From NCBI GenBank assembly GCA_015143295.1, contig CM026557.1, forward strand, positions 24,275,760-24,339,759: DNA of 64,000 nucleotides, in the 5' to 3' direction. The notes under the pieces are model-generated. The model worked only from the letters and a program-made list of their open reading frames with translations, was not told where the DNA came from and ran no database searches. The DNA comes from Tetracentron sinense (Eukaryota; Streptophyta; Magnoliopsida; Trochodendrales; Trochodendraceae). This document shows, piece after piece, positions 47,618 to 58,122 of this stretch (position 1 is its first letter; every line of letters begins with the position of its first letter). The translations under genes were made by a program, and so were the position numbers.

Positions 47618-48130
47618 CTATCCTGGTGAGAGATAGATAAGACGACCAACAAGTCTTTGGTATCTCCCTGCATCCAATAGACGATCCCCACTATCTTCAT
47701 TGAGTTTATGATTCGTATCAATGGGTGTATCATATGACATACAACCCATCATACCTGTCTCCTCGAGAAAGTCAAGAACATACTTTTGCTGAGAAACAAA
47801 GATGCCTTTCTTGGACCTGAGAACCTTGATCCCAAGATAATACTTCAGATGGCCAAGATCCTTGATCTCAAATTTCTTTGCTAACTTTCTCTTCAAGGAC
47901 TTTATCTCATCCACTTCATCGTCTATTACCACAATGTCATCCACATAAACAATCAAGGCAGTCGCCTTTTTATGAGACTGCTTGATAAACAGTGTATGGT
48001 CTGCTTGATTTTGCCTATAAACATTCTTCAACATAGCATTGCGAAACCGCTCAAACAATGCTCTATGGGACTGCTTCAGGCCAAACGTCTTTCTTCAGCT
48101 TGCACACCTTCTGTTGTTCATCTGAGGGGT
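47618..48130 (-). pseudogene. Copia B reverse transcriptase segment
   Basis: The frame (48,058-47,618) covers 'NQADHTLFIKQS', the catalytic 'LIVYVDDIVVIDDEVDEIKS', 'FEIKDLGHLKYYLGIKVLRS', 'KKGIFVSQQKYVLDFLEETG' and 'AGRYQRLVGRLIYLSPG'. This is the palm and connection region of a copia RT with an intact YVDD box. The frame breaks just upstream at about 48,062. 'LEEDVYMLPPPSF'-like sequence continues in another frame to about 48,170. Confidence 0.85.
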
Positions 48131-49069
48131 ATACGAAGCTAGGAGGAGGTAACATATACACATCTTCCTCCAAGTTACCATGGGGAAATGCGTTCATCAC
48201 ATTAAGCTGGAACAAGGGCTAATTCTGACTGGCTGCAAGTGACAGAAGGACTCTTACTGAGTTCATTTTGCAACTAGGAAAATGTCTCTTGATAATTTGT
48301 TGTAATTTTGAGCATATAATTTCACAACTAGACGAGCTTTGTATCTTTTAACTGAGCCATCTGAGCGGTGTTTCACTATAAACACCCACTTACATCCAAC
48401 AAGCTTCTTTCCTGTTGGTAAGTTAATCATATCCTAGGTACTATTTTTTTCAAGGGCACACGTCTCTTCTTCCATTGTTTTTCTTCATTTTGGTTGAGAT
48501 TGTGCATCTGTTATACTGCGAGGGACAGACAAAAGACAAAGCCAAGGTAAAAGAGTGATTCCATTGCTTTTCTCCATTCTAGTTGGGACTGCGCATCTGA
48601 TACACTGCGAGGGACAGACACAAAAGACAAAGCCGAGGTAAAAGAACGATACGAGGAAGACAAAGCTGATAGGTAACAAAATTTGAAATGGGTCGCTGAG
48701 TACAAGATCTAGTACCTTTCTAAAGAGTAATATGAACCTCAGAATCAACAAAGTTAGGACTAGAAAGAACAATGTTACCTGGATCAGAAGAGGTTTCTTG
48801 GTGGGGCTCATGAGTGACTTCCTTAATATCTTTCTCCATTCGCTTGTACACTTGAAATTCTTTAACTAAGGGTTCACACTCCTCATGTCTACCATCCCTC
48901 CGTCATTCGGTGACCATTGTTAAAAGAGAGAAAAAATATGAATAGGAAGGGAGGTATCTCTTTACTTGTACTCTCCCTCTTAAGAGATGACTTTTTCGTA
49001 GAAAAGTAAGGGGTAGACTCAAAAAAAGTAACATCCATAGAAACAAATGATCGATGAGAAGGGGGGGTG

Positions 49070-50000
49070 ATAGCTTTCATACCCCTTTCTTATGAGGAGC
49101 ATAGCCAAGAAAGATACAACGAAGAGCCTTAGGGTCCAGCTTTGTGCGATCATAACGAGCAATATGCACAAAACAAATACAACCAAAGATGCGCGGAGCC
49201 ATTGGAAACAAAGAAGTAGGAGATAAAAGGGAAACGGGAGAATGAAATTCCAAGATTCGGGAAGGCATTCGATTCATTAAGAATGTAATAGTTAAAACAT
49301 CGGACCGGAGAAATTTTTTGGCACATACATAGCAAACATAAGAGAAGGAATGACTTCTAACAGATGCCGGTTTTTTCGCTCAACCACACCATTTTATTGA
49401 GGCTTACCATCACTAGAAGTTTGATGAATGAAATCATGAGAAGCAAAAAGATAACTAAATTAGCAAACATATCTCCCCTTCATTGTGAGAACAAAGCACT
49501 TTAAATTGAAGCATTAAACTGAGTAACAATCAATTTGGGAAAAGATGTAAAAATAATGCCAACTTCACCTTTAGATTTCAACATATAAACCCATGTAGTA
49601 TGACTAAAATCATCGACAAACGTTACAAAGTATTTAAACCATACTAAGAAGTAACAAGAGATGGTACCCATGCATCAGACTGCATAAGAGAAAAAAATGT
49701 GAATCGCATTTTTTTACCATTATAGGGATAAGAAGTTCGACAGTGCTTCGCATCACATTGAAAATATTCAAGCAAACTAGAAACAGATAACTGAGGAAAT
49801 AGATGCCTAAGCAGGGAAAAGGAGAGATGATCAAGATGTCTGTGCCATTGTAACAACTCCTCTTGGCTACTAATACTCTTAACACTGTGGGGAAATTGTT
49901 GGACTGATGAAGCAATGCGAGACAAAGGGTCGAGCATATACAATCCCTGCTCCTCATGGCCTGTACCGATCGCCCACTTCATTTCCAAGTCTGAAAATAC
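49070..50000 (-). pseudogene. Copia B GAG-pre-integrase and integrase
   Basis: 'GTGHEEQGLYMLDPLSRIAS' and 'WHRHLDHLSFSLL' (about 49,970-49,800) form the GAG-pre-integrase domain. Integrase follows with 'FVDDFSHTTWVYMLKSKGE'-like sequence (about 49,620-49,560), 'NGVVERKNRHLLEV'-like sequence (about 49,385, with a stop), and 'KLDPKALRCIFLGYAPHKKG' (about 49,145-49,085). The catalytic D-D-E residues are only partly visible because of frame changes. Confidence 0.75.
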
Positions 50001-50419
50001 ACAGTGAGAAGGAAAGAAAGTGACGCCACTGTTCTGATGACTTCATAATATGACTATAATAGACAGAAGATCCAAAGTGAAGTTAGGAACATGAAGAATA
50101 GAGGATAGGGACATAGAGGGAGTAACAAAAACACTCCCATTACCTGCAAAGGCGATAATGTGCCATCATCAATTTTAACTTTGTTCCTATCAGAATTAAT
50201 TAAGAAGAAAAAAAGGACATACTACTCATATGATCGGATGCTCTTGAATAAATAATCCAGGAGCGACTAGGATAAAAAACAAATGCACTGAGAGTTGAGG
50301 CTGAAGTACTTGAGTAAACGACTAAAGCGACACTGGCGGTACTAGGATTATCCAACTGTGACAAATGGTGGAAGCCATCGATCTTGTCTCTGGAAAGACC
50401 AAGATTATCGAAGGGAATT

Positions 50420-50612
50420 GTAATCCAAAAACTAGGGTTTGGATGAAATAATAAAGAGAAAGAAGAAGAAGAATATTGCTAAATTGAGAAAGAGTGAGAG
50501 TGAGCTTAATAACATTCTCTAACTCATTATCTTTTATATTCACCAACTAAGTACAAAAGGACAAGTCTACCCTCATAACTAACATGTATAGTATACCATA
50601 TAGTATCCAACA
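50420..50612 (-). repeat. Copia C 3' LTR (193 bp)
   Basis: The plus-strand sequence runs TGTAATCC ... ATCCAACA, so it has perfect TG...CA ends. The minus-strand polypurine tract TTGAGGGAGAG (50,613-50,624) precedes it in the element's sense. It contains a TTC-rich leader and an AAACCCTAG box. No 5' LTR copy was found at the other end. Confidence 0.75.
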
Positions 50613-50703
50613 CTCTCCCTCAAGTTGGTCCAAAGATATCACGCATCCCCAACTTGCTAATAATATTGCTAAATAGAGGCCCCCCTAATCCCTTGGTTAG
50701 GGC

Positions 50704-51074
50704 CACTATTACAAATCTCCCGAGAAATATCCAATTTCTCTCGAAAAGAACTGAGAAAAACATCTAAAGTTTAAAACTCTGTTTTTATCGTGATATTTTA
50801 AAAATCTCGTGAGAAATATAATTTCTTCTTTCAATCCCGTATATATCGCGAGATTTAGCCGAGATTTAATCAAGATTTTAAAAACATAATGAGAAATACA
50901 CAAATGTGTTGGTTTTATAAATTTATAACTTGGTGATATTTATTACTCTTTTTTGTAATTTCAATATATATTTTTAATTATTCTCGAGATTTAGGCGAGA
51001 AATACCTGAAAAAAGTTCAAATTTGAAAATCTCCTAAGAAAAACTTCGGCCGATAAACGAGATTTGTAAAACTG
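50704..51074 (+). mobile_element. hAT-type MITE, 371 bp, 'ACAAATCTC' family (copy 1)
   Basis: GTTAGGGC flanks both sides (50,696-50,703 and 51,075-51,082), a perfect 8-bp duplication. Ends read CACTATTACAAATCTCCCGA and, inward from the right, CAGTTTTACAAATCTCGTTT. The interior is AT-rich with repeated 'CGAGATTT' and 'TCTCGTGAGA'. A related copy is inverted at 62,992-63,329. Confidence 0.88.
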
Positions 51075-51082
51075 GTTAGGGC

Positions 51083-51566
51083 TATGGTTATGGCTGCACA
51101 AAGCTCGATCGACATGATTGTTCGGTCCGACCTGATTTTTAGGCTCGATCGGGCCGAGCCGAGCGGAGCCTAAAAAAAAGCTTGAAAATTCAATCAAGTC
51201 GAGCTCGGGCCAACCCCTGTTTGATTCGGCCCGGCTCGATTCGACCCGAGCTCGGCTCGGCTCGAATATCATTAAATTTTTTATTTATTTATATATATCA
51301 TTATTATATATATAAATAATGTAAAATATTATTATTATTATTTTAAAAAGTATTCAAGCCGAGCTCGAGCCAAGCCAAGCCAAGCCCGGCTCGAGCTTGA
51401 ATCAATTTGAGTCGAGCCATGCTTTTGAATTCAGGTTAAGCTTCGGGCCGACTTTTCAAGCTTGATTTCGGGCCGAGCCGGGCTTCGAGCCTAGAATAAA
51501 CCCTTTCAAGCCGAGCAGGGCAAAGCCGAGCCGAGCAAGGCAAAGCCCGACCTGAATACACCCCTA
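51083..51566. mobile_element. hAT-type MITE, 484 bp, 'GAGCTCGG' family, in copia C
   Basis: The right end read inward is TAGGGGTGTATTCAGGTCGG, a terminus common to plant hAT MITEs. The left end TATGGTTATGGCTGCACAAA is a diverged partner. Target copies are GTTAGGGC (51,075-51,082) and GTTAGAGC (51,567-51,574). Sub-terminal DNA is packed with 'GAGCCGAGC' and 'GAGCTCGGC'. Copia C RNase H reads through when both MITEs are removed. Confidence 0.75.
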
Positions 51567-52677
51567 GTTAGAGCATCAGCCAGCTGGTCTCCTGTCTTCA
51601 CAAAAGGAGTGCAAATGTCACCTGATTTCAACTTCTCGTTGATGAAATGCCAATCAACGTCAATATGCTTTGTGCGATCATGTTGCATCGAATTGTGAAC
51701 TATACTGATTGTCGCCTTGTTATCGCAGTATAGGCTCATAGGGTCTTGAACTGAAAGACTCATCTCTAAGAGGAGCAATCGAATCCACAGAAGATCACAG
51801 ACTCCACGTGCCATCGCTCTAAACTCTGCCTCTGTGCTCGATCTTGCTACCACAGGTTGTTTCTTGCTTCGCCAAGTCACAAGGTTGCCACCCACAAAGG
51901 TACAATAACTAGAAGTGGAGCGCCTATCTGCAACTGAGCTTGCCTAATCTGCATCCGTATAAGCCTTAACCTGCAAGCTATAATGCTTAGCATACGTCAG
52001 ACTTTTCCCAGGAGTGGACTTGAGATACCTTAGAATCCTGTACACTGCCTCTAGATGTCCTGAGGTCGGGGCATGCATAAACTGACTTACTACACTCATA
52101 ACATATACAATGTCAGGCCTGGTCAATGAGAGATAGATTAGTGTACCCACAAGTCTCTGATACATGCCTGCATCCATTAGGCGCTCGCCATTGGTTTAGC
52201 TAAGCTTATGGTTGACATCAATTGGAGTGTCACAGGGTTTACGCCCATCATCCTAGTATCCTCAAGTAAGTCAAGGGCATACTTTCTTTGTGAGATAAAA
52301 ATACCTCTCTTAGATTTGACAACCTTAATTCCCAGAAAATACTTCAACTGACCTAAGTCCTTAATTTCAAACTCCGTTGCCAACTTACTCTTCAGCTTCC
52401 CAATTTCATCACAGTAATACCCAGACACCACAATGTCGTCCATGTACACGATGAGAGCAATGACTTTCTGGTGGGACTGCTTGACAAATAATGTGTGATC
52501 AGCTTGACTCTGATTGTAGCCATTCTTCAACATTGCAGTACGAAACTTCTCAAACCAAGTTCTTGGGGATTGCTTTAGGCCATACACCGCATTCTTCAGC
52601 CTGTATACTCTTCCCTTGGCTGAGGGACACATAAAGCCAGGGGAGGTGTCATATACACCTGAGCGCTTTGGGGTCAA
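51567..52677 (-). pseudogene. Copia C RT and RNase H
   Basis: Frames 52,677-52,177 and 52,177-51,944 hold 'RLKNAVYGLKQSPRTWFEKF', 'VYMDDIVVSGYYCDEIGKL' (YMDD box), 'FEIKDLGQLKYFLGIKVVKS' and 'YQRLVGTLIYLSLTRPDIVY'. The frame at 51,895 gives RNase H: 'WRSKKQPVVARSSTEAEFRA', 'SLYCDNKATISIVHN' and 'DRTKHIDVDWHFI'. The catalytic Asp, Glu and Asp residues of RNase H are present in those strings. One stop (51,944) and one frame change separate the parts. The frame at 51,506 reads into the MITE. Confidence 0.85.
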
Positions 52678-53215
52678 GTTTCGTATGGGCAGGACGAGCT
52701 ACGTGAACAAAACAAACACAACGAAAGACTTTTGGAGGGATAGGAAACAAGCAAGCAGGAGATAGGACATGAACATGTATTTGAAAGTTTAAGATGCAAG
52801 ATGGCATTCGATTGATTAAAAACACAATAGTTAAAAGGGCATGGGACCAAAAAACCTTAGGAACATTCATGAAAAAAAATAAAGAACTAGTCACTTCTAA
52901 TAGGTGACGGTTTTTTCTTTCAGCCACACCATTTTGTTGGGGCGTACCGGCACAAGTGGTCTGATGAATGATACTATGACGATCAAAGTGCGAGACAAGG
53001 TCTCCAGAAATATATTCCCCTTCGTTATCAGATCTAAGAATTCTAAGTTTAGCATCAAACTGAGTGATAACCATAGCATGAAATGACTTAAAAACAGAGC
53101 ATACCTCACTTTTAGATTTAAAGAGGTAAACCCAAGTAGAACGAGAAAAATCATCTACAAAGCTAACAAAGTAACGAAACAAATGAATGAGCACTGGAGC
53201 CCCCTCTACCCCTTG
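52665..53215 (-). pseudogene. Copia C integrase core
   Basis: 'YFVSFVDDFSRSTWVYLFKS' contains the first catalytic Asp of the D-D-35-E core. 'ILRSDNEGEYISGDL' contains the second Asp. 'HQTTCAGTPQQNGVAERKNR' carries the Glu in AERKNR. The C-terminal 'KLDPKALRC' follows. The zinc-binding N-terminus is missing because of the gag-integrase deletion near 53,200. At the right junction the frame ends at TGA (52,655) as it enters RT sequence. Confidence 0.85.
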
Positions 53216-54122
53216 ATCGTCCCCCTCCAAGGCCTCTGCCTGAAGGTCCCCTCTGTTGTGGGCGACCATGAAGGTCCCAACATGTCTCTATAGTGTGACG
53301 TGTGCGACTACAATGCTCACACCTCAACCTGTCACGATCATCTCCAGGAACACCAAACTGAGCACCTCCCTGAGTTCCATGACCACGACCTTTGCCTCGG
53401 AACACAGATGAGAAGGCAGATCTCTCCTGGGGAGGATGCTCAAGCATAGCACTACGACGACGCTCCTCCTTATGTAAACATGCATGCACTTCTGTGAGGG
53501 CAGGTAGTGACTCCTTTCTCAAAATATGAACTCGAACTTGCTCATACGTAGGGTTCAGTTCTGCCAACAGCTCAAATACTCGACCATCCTCAATGAACTT
53601 CCCGTGAGCGATAGTATCCTCACTGCACTTTGCCTTAAAGGAGTGGTAATGGTCCAACTTTTCCCACAACCGCCGAAGAGTAGAATAGTACGTGGACAAT
53701 GGTGTATCATCCTGTCTTAACTGAGAAATGTGCTGTCGTAGCTCATAAGCTCTAGCGGTGTTACCTAGGTCTGAGTGACAGCATCCCAAATCTCCTTAGC
53801 AGTGGAGATGAACAAGTAGTTATCGCTAATGTCCAGCTGCATAGAATGGAGGAGCCAAGACATGATGGTGGCATTCTCTGCATCCCACTTCGCAAAGGAT
53901 GAATAGTAGAGCTAGGCATAGGAGTGGTACCTGTCAAGTAGCCCATCTTTCCTTTTCCTTTCACGTAAAGCTTAGCTGACTATGATCACACTAGATAATT
54001 ATTTCCATTCAACTTTACAGATTATCTGAAGGTTTGGGGCATCACCATGCCCCTCTTAGGTTTGGGGTTCTAACATTGCTCACAGGAGCGTTAGGGGTTT
54101 GACTAACCTCGGAATCTTCCAT
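53216..54122 (-). pseudogene. Copia C gag with CCHC zinc knuckle
   Basis: The probable ATG is at 54,122. 'KGKMGYLTGTTPMPSST' (53,960), 'SDLGNTARAYELRQHISQLR' (53,775), 'PLSTYYSTLRRLWEKLDHYH' (53,700) and 'GRVFELLAELNPTYEQVRVH' (53,590) are the copia gag (UBN2) domain. The zinc knuckle CEHCSRTRHTIETC at about 53,320-53,280 is intact (C-x2-C-x4-H-x4-C). A frame change lies near 53,770 and another in the first 50 codons. Gag coats the RNA in the virus-like particle. Confidence 0.8.
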
Positions 54123-54560
54123 TATGCTTCTCTTTTTACGAATCCTTAGGGAAGAAACGACAACAACCCAATATCACAAGGAGTACACACTCCTACACAA
54201 ATAAACAAACACCTTCTAGGTGTAACTAATCATCAAACACTTCCCAACCACTTCAACTCATCAATGCACACATCAAACACTTCAATCATACTCCAAAAAT
54301 ACTTGGAATCATCAATGCAAGTGTAGAGCAAGCCATCTCTAAGTTGTTCCAATCAAAAATAGGCAAAAACCCTAAAAATGGTAGCAATATGCCTTTCTAA
54401 AACAACCATAACTCCTTCAAAACATTAATAACAAAATGAAAAAAACCTAAATACGTTAGACATAATAAATTAAGTGTTAATTTTTAATAACAAAATGAAA
54501 AAAGAAATAAATTGGTATTTTTTCGATAAAAAAAATTATGATTCCCACACATTATAATTT
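54123..54560. other. Non-coding stretch upstream of copia C gag
   Basis: It is A/C-rich with 'CATCAAACACTTC' repeated several times (54,231-54,290), and may be the copia leader or a diverged 5' LTR. No copy of the 50,420-50,612 LTR was recognised, and no primer-binding site complementary to tRNA-Met was seen. Confidence 0.4.
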
Positions 54561-54563
54561 AAT

Positions 54564-55190
54564 GTTTAAAAGTCTTGTGTATGTGTCTAGAACTCTGTTT
54601 TGGATTAATGTATGAGGCACACGTCTTTTAAGGTGTGAGATTTGGATTGTCATCTCCTCTTGTGTTGTCCTGTAGCTTGTGAGATTTGGAGTTTCTTTCT
54701 CTCCAGAGTGGGTGTGGAGTGGGTCTTTCCCTCTTCCTTTCCAAACTTCTTATCCCGTTGGGACTTGGTTAGCAGGGATGGTTCAAGGTTGGCCATCTGG
54801 CGGGTTTTGCCGGGTGCTATAGCGTGGTCAATATGGAAAGAGAGGAACAAGAGAGTTTTTGAGAACTTGCACTTTTCTGTTCTCAGAATTTGTGATAGTG
54901 CTGTTTCTATGGTATTGGAGTGGGTTTCGTCTAGCCCGGAGGGGGTGAACGGGGGCCTTCTCCTAGTTTGAGTCGGGTTTGGGGCCCGCCCAAGCGACTA
55001 GGGGTTCCCTTGGGTGCATTGTTTCTTTTCATTTGGTTCACGTTCTTGTGAACTTTTGTTTATTTTATTTTTGTAGCTCTCTTCTGTTGATGAATATATT
55101 TGTTTATCGATAAAAAAAAGGAAAAAGTTATTGTTCAAGTCTTAGTTTTGTGGCTAGAACCTTATTTTTGATTAATGTATGAGGCACACG
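54564..55190. repeat. Imperfect 60-bp direct repeats flanking LINE E
   Basis: 'ATTAATGTATGAGGCACACG' ends both copies (54,604-54,623 and 55,171-55,190). Similarity runs back through 'GTGTCTAGAACTCTGTTTTG' versus 'GTGGCTAGAACCTTATTTTT' to about 54,564 and 55,130. This is far longer than a usual L1 target duplication. Confidence 0.75.
54624..55122 (+). pseudogene. LINE E: 3' fragment (zf-RVT end and 3' UTR)
   Basis: 'LLLCCPVACEIWSFFLSRVG' (54,651), 'VEWVFPSSFPNFLSRWDLVS' (54,711) and 'AIAWSIWKERNKRVFENLHF' (54,816) are the C-terminus of a plant L1-type ORF2, close to LINE D and LINE B. The frame closes at 54,969-54,971. A 3' UTR and a short A-rich tail (55,110-55,118) follow. Only about 500 bases remain, as expected for a 5'-truncated insertion. 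The preserved reading frame of 110 residues suggests a younger copy. Confidence 0.8.
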
Positions 55191-56974
55191 CCTCAGGCTT
55201 AAAGCAAACATCACAGTTTGAGGTATTAGCCTAATGCAATTTAAGCTTCAAGGTTCAACCTCAAGGCATTTTGCTTGAGCCTTGCCCCGAGGCGAGCCTT
55301 TAGGTGCTCTCACGCCTTTTAAAACACAACTTCTATCTAGTTCTTTGTTCTTGATGTGATTTTTATTTTTATTTTCTTATGTAATTTTTCAAGGGCATTA
55401 TGTTGGTTAACACGTTCTGATTTGCATATCATTTCTATCCAAGTTTGTTGTCCTTGAAGTTGTGATTATGTTGATTTTCCAATGTACATCTCCAAGGACA
55501 TAATAATGTGGGAGTGGGATTGGACTCATCATGTTCTATTCTATGTATCAGGGAGTATCTCCACCTCCGGCAATCTGGCCTCTCATTTGTATTCAAGGCC
55601 AATAATTGTCTTTGATGTTGTGATGCAAGGCGATTTTGGGGTGGTTTAATTTTAGGAAAACCACGTAAAACTTAGTCGTTTTAGAGTATAAAAACGACCC
55701 AAACTCAACAAGGTGGACTCCTCAACATCCAAATTCAGCAAGTTATCTCCCGTGAGAATAACTAAGCTAGAAATAAGCTAATAAGCTTATAATATCATAT
55801 ATTCATTCAAAAAAAGCTTTGTCTCATTTCATTTCTTAAGGATATATAGAGAACAAGATCTCACTTGGAAAACTACTACAAAACCCACTATCATGGGGAA
55901 ACATCAAACTCATTAATTAAGCCGACTCACTACAACTAATATATGAGAAAACACCACTTTCTTCAACTAAACGCTAGGTAACATTAATGTGATGGTGGAA
56001 AGTCCTTGACTTGTTGAATGGGTATATGGATTGATTAGATGGATAGTTAGAGCATGGGTAAGGTCATGGATTATGAGTAAATGGATCATGGGTCTTGATA
56101 TCATACTTCTCACTCCCACATAACATAATACATCTCAAAATGTAGGCTTCCAAGTCTTGGGCTGCATCATGTTGCCTTGGCAGGGTGAATATCTGTTGCT
56201 AGTTGGAAAGAATTTCCCTCGTTAGTTGTGTTATTCAAGGACAATAATATTTGTCTTGGAGGTTGAGTTGGCAGGGTGAATATCTGTTGCCAGTTGGAAA
56301 GAATTTCCCTCATTAGTTGTGTTTAAGTATTAAACCTCCTGATATAACATGGTTTAGCATATATTTTGTCATTTTTCATTTCAAAATATTGAAATTTGAA
56401 TAAATACGAGTATCTTTGTATGAATTTATAGTTGATTGTAGCTTTTTATTGGATGCTACTTGCTTTATTGATCTGGAAAAAGTAATCAAGGGAGCCGAAT
56501 TTAAGTGGAAGTTAGTGGCTTCATGTCAAGATAAGATATCTAGCCAGCTGGGCTTGCTGTATTTATATTTGGTCCAATGATACAATACTTGATGCCATGG
56601 ATCGTATTATTGATATTGTTTGTGAAGGTTGCATTCATAATTATGAGGTATACTCAAAATTACTAATATTATGAAATCGTCTTAAGTTTATCCAATGCCC
56701 ATGGTCCTCATCTTAATTCACACAGACTTTGGTTTGTGTTCACACATGTACTGGGTGTTATTTGATTCATTTACTTGTGTCAGCTTCTGTCTTTATTTAT
56801 TTATTGTGGATAATATTTTTCAAATAACTGTTGCTTTACCAGAAGGTGTGGACTCAATAAAGCAGTTCCACTGATTCTCCTTATATGTCTCTTTTCCTTC
56901 ACTCATCTGGGTTTCACTTTTGTGATACTACTACACATCCATTATGTCATGCATTTCTCTTAACATTAGATCAG
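55191..56974. other. End of intron 2, no gene
   Basis: A 'GAGGC/GCCTC' inverted stretch at 55,175-55,320 resembles the ends of the 'GCCTnGGCG' MITE family. A direct repeat around 'GGCAGGGTGAATATCTGTTG' occurs at 56,180 and 56,270 (each about 57 bases). The rest is AT-rich host-like intron ending at the acceptor ATTAGATCAG (56,965-56,974). Confidence 0.45.
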
Positions 56975-57222
56975 CGTTGTCAAGTTGGTGTATTTCTCAC
57001 CGGAAGAAAGCTAAACAGGTTGTTGAAACATGGGATAAGTTGTTCAACTCTTCCCAAAATGAGAGGCGTGTTTCTTTTCTATATTTGGCAAACGACATCT
57101 TACAAAATAGTAGACGCAAGGGAAGTGAGTTTGTGAATGAATTCTGGAAGGTCCTCCCTGCAGCTCTCAAGGAGGTTTCTGAAAATGGTGAAGACAACGG
57201 AAAGAAAGCAGTCTCCAGACTT
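56975..57222 (+). CDS. CID-domain (RPRD/Rtt103-like) protein, coding exon 2
   Basis: Joined to exon 1 at a phase-1 intron, the exon starts with the last two bases of a Thr codon and reads 'TLSSWCISHRKKAKQVVETW', 'DKLFNSSQNERRVSFLYLAN', 'DILQNSRRKGSEFVNEFWKV', then 'LPAALKEVSENGEDNGKKAV' and 'SRL'. The donor GTAAGTG is at 57,223 in phase 0. This is the core of the CID fold: the W of SSWCI, the helix 'FLYLANDILQNSRRKG' and FVNEFW are family hallmarks. The acceptor at 56,974 is chosen over the AG at 56,969 because only it keeps the frame. The continuation (V-x-IWEER in homologues) was not found before 64,000. No stops or frameshifts are present, in contrast to everything around it. Confidence 0.9.
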
Positions 57223-58108
57223 GTAAGTGTTTTATTCTTCTTATGAGGAGAGTGTTTCATTATCTCGTAGACTATATTAGATGCTTGGTTCTATGAAAAC
57301 CAACTATGATTATTTTCTCTGATTCTATATTGGATTGATAAAGATCTACATATTTGTTTATATGCATGTGTTTCATTTAAGGGGCTCCAGATGTGCATAA
57401 TTTTGTGCTCACACGAGCATGCACGCGCGCGCACACACACACACACAAACACATATACTTGGATGGGCTTCGCATCTGCAAGCAGTTCAACCTTATGGGG
57501 AAATGGAGGGTGGCTCTTAATTGCTTGTTAATATGGCAAAGAAGGAATCTGAACCTTTGTGTGTAGGATTGATGGCCGGAAATTACAAAGTTCGGTTGTT
57601 GTTTGGGTGCAACAATAAATAACACAGAGGGACTTACGAGATCACAGAGCATGTGAATTGCAGAATAATTAGTCATTTATGATGTATCAGCGCTCCCTTG
57701 GGCCCATCTGCTCTATGAATGATTGGACTACCCGTTGGTTAGTTGTAATAGGGTTTAATAGATTAAAGAGAGGAAGAAGAAGAGAGAATGCATAAAAGGT
57801 GGGGCGTCCAGTATTGTGTTTGATGTCCCTACATTCTTCAAAGGTACAGGTAGGTTGGAAGTAGTTGCTTATGAGAACCTTGAAATCCTGATATAATACA
57901 TCTTTTGTGGCTTTAAAAGCCCTATATATAGGTGGAGATATGTTATTACTATAGGTGTAGATACATTGTATCATGTCGTTAAATGTGATCTTCATTTATT
58001 AGTGATATAAATAATAGAAAGAGGGGAATCAGCCCCTAACACTTTTTCCCCTTAACCTTCTTCTCCTCTCTTCTTCCTTTTCTTCTCTATTCTCCTAGGG
58101 TTTCTACT
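57223..58108. other. Start of intron 3 and 5' LTR of copia D
   Basis: A CA/CG microsatellite lies at 57,423-57,447. The last several hundred bases before 58,109 contain a TATATAA-like box (57,920), a C/T-rich leader and 'CTAGGGTTTC', as in a copia 5' LTR ending just before the primer-binding site. The LTR start could not be fixed. No gene. Confidence 0.45.
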
Positions 58109-58122
58109 TGGTATCATAGCAG
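58109..58122 (+). other. Primer-binding site of copia D
   Basis: TGGTATCATAGCAG is one base from TGGTATCAGAGC, the usual plant copia site complementary to the 3' end of initiator tRNA-Met. Confidence 0.75.

Larger units (their letters stand above)
44747..50419 (-). mobile_element. Copia B: Ty1/copia retrotransposon, degenerate, split by LINE D
   Basis: Reading down the minus strand: the end of gag/protease ('DKIDGFHHLSQL' near 50,380, 'SRSWII' with degenerate 'YSRASDHMSSM' near 50,250), GAG-pre-integrase ('LLQWHRHLDHLSFSLLRHLF' at 49,870), integrase (49,640-49,070), RT (48,130-47,620) and RNase H (about 47,300-47,111, and 44,848-44,759 after LINE D). The 3' LTR follows at 44,526-44,746. The aspartyl protease D-S-G-A is changed to Y-S-R-A, and frames are broken many times, so it is inactive. 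Its 5' end is cut off where the copia C LTR begins at 50,420. Confidence 0.8.
50613..54122 (-). mobile_element. Copia C: internally deleted Ty1/copia element with two MITEs
   Basis: Minus strand: gag from about ATG 54,122 ('MEDSEVSQTPNAPVSNVRTP') to the zinc knuckle (53,280), then a jump into integrase at about 53,200. Integrase runs to about 52,665 ('KLDPKALRC'), followed by a jump into RT ('PGFMCPSAKGRVYRLKNAVY'). RT and RNase H continue to 51,567, and RNase H ends at 50,695-50,630. Protease, GAG-pre-integrase and the integrase-RT linker are missing. Two MITEs sit between 50,696 and 51,574. The 5' LTR was not found. Compared with copia B the reading frames are well kept, so the deletions may be fairly young. 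Confidence 0.8.

Noticed and set aside
56885..57136. 83-residue frame overlapping CID exon 2
   Set aside because: It uses another frame; the frame ending at the donor 57,223 carries the conserved CID residues.
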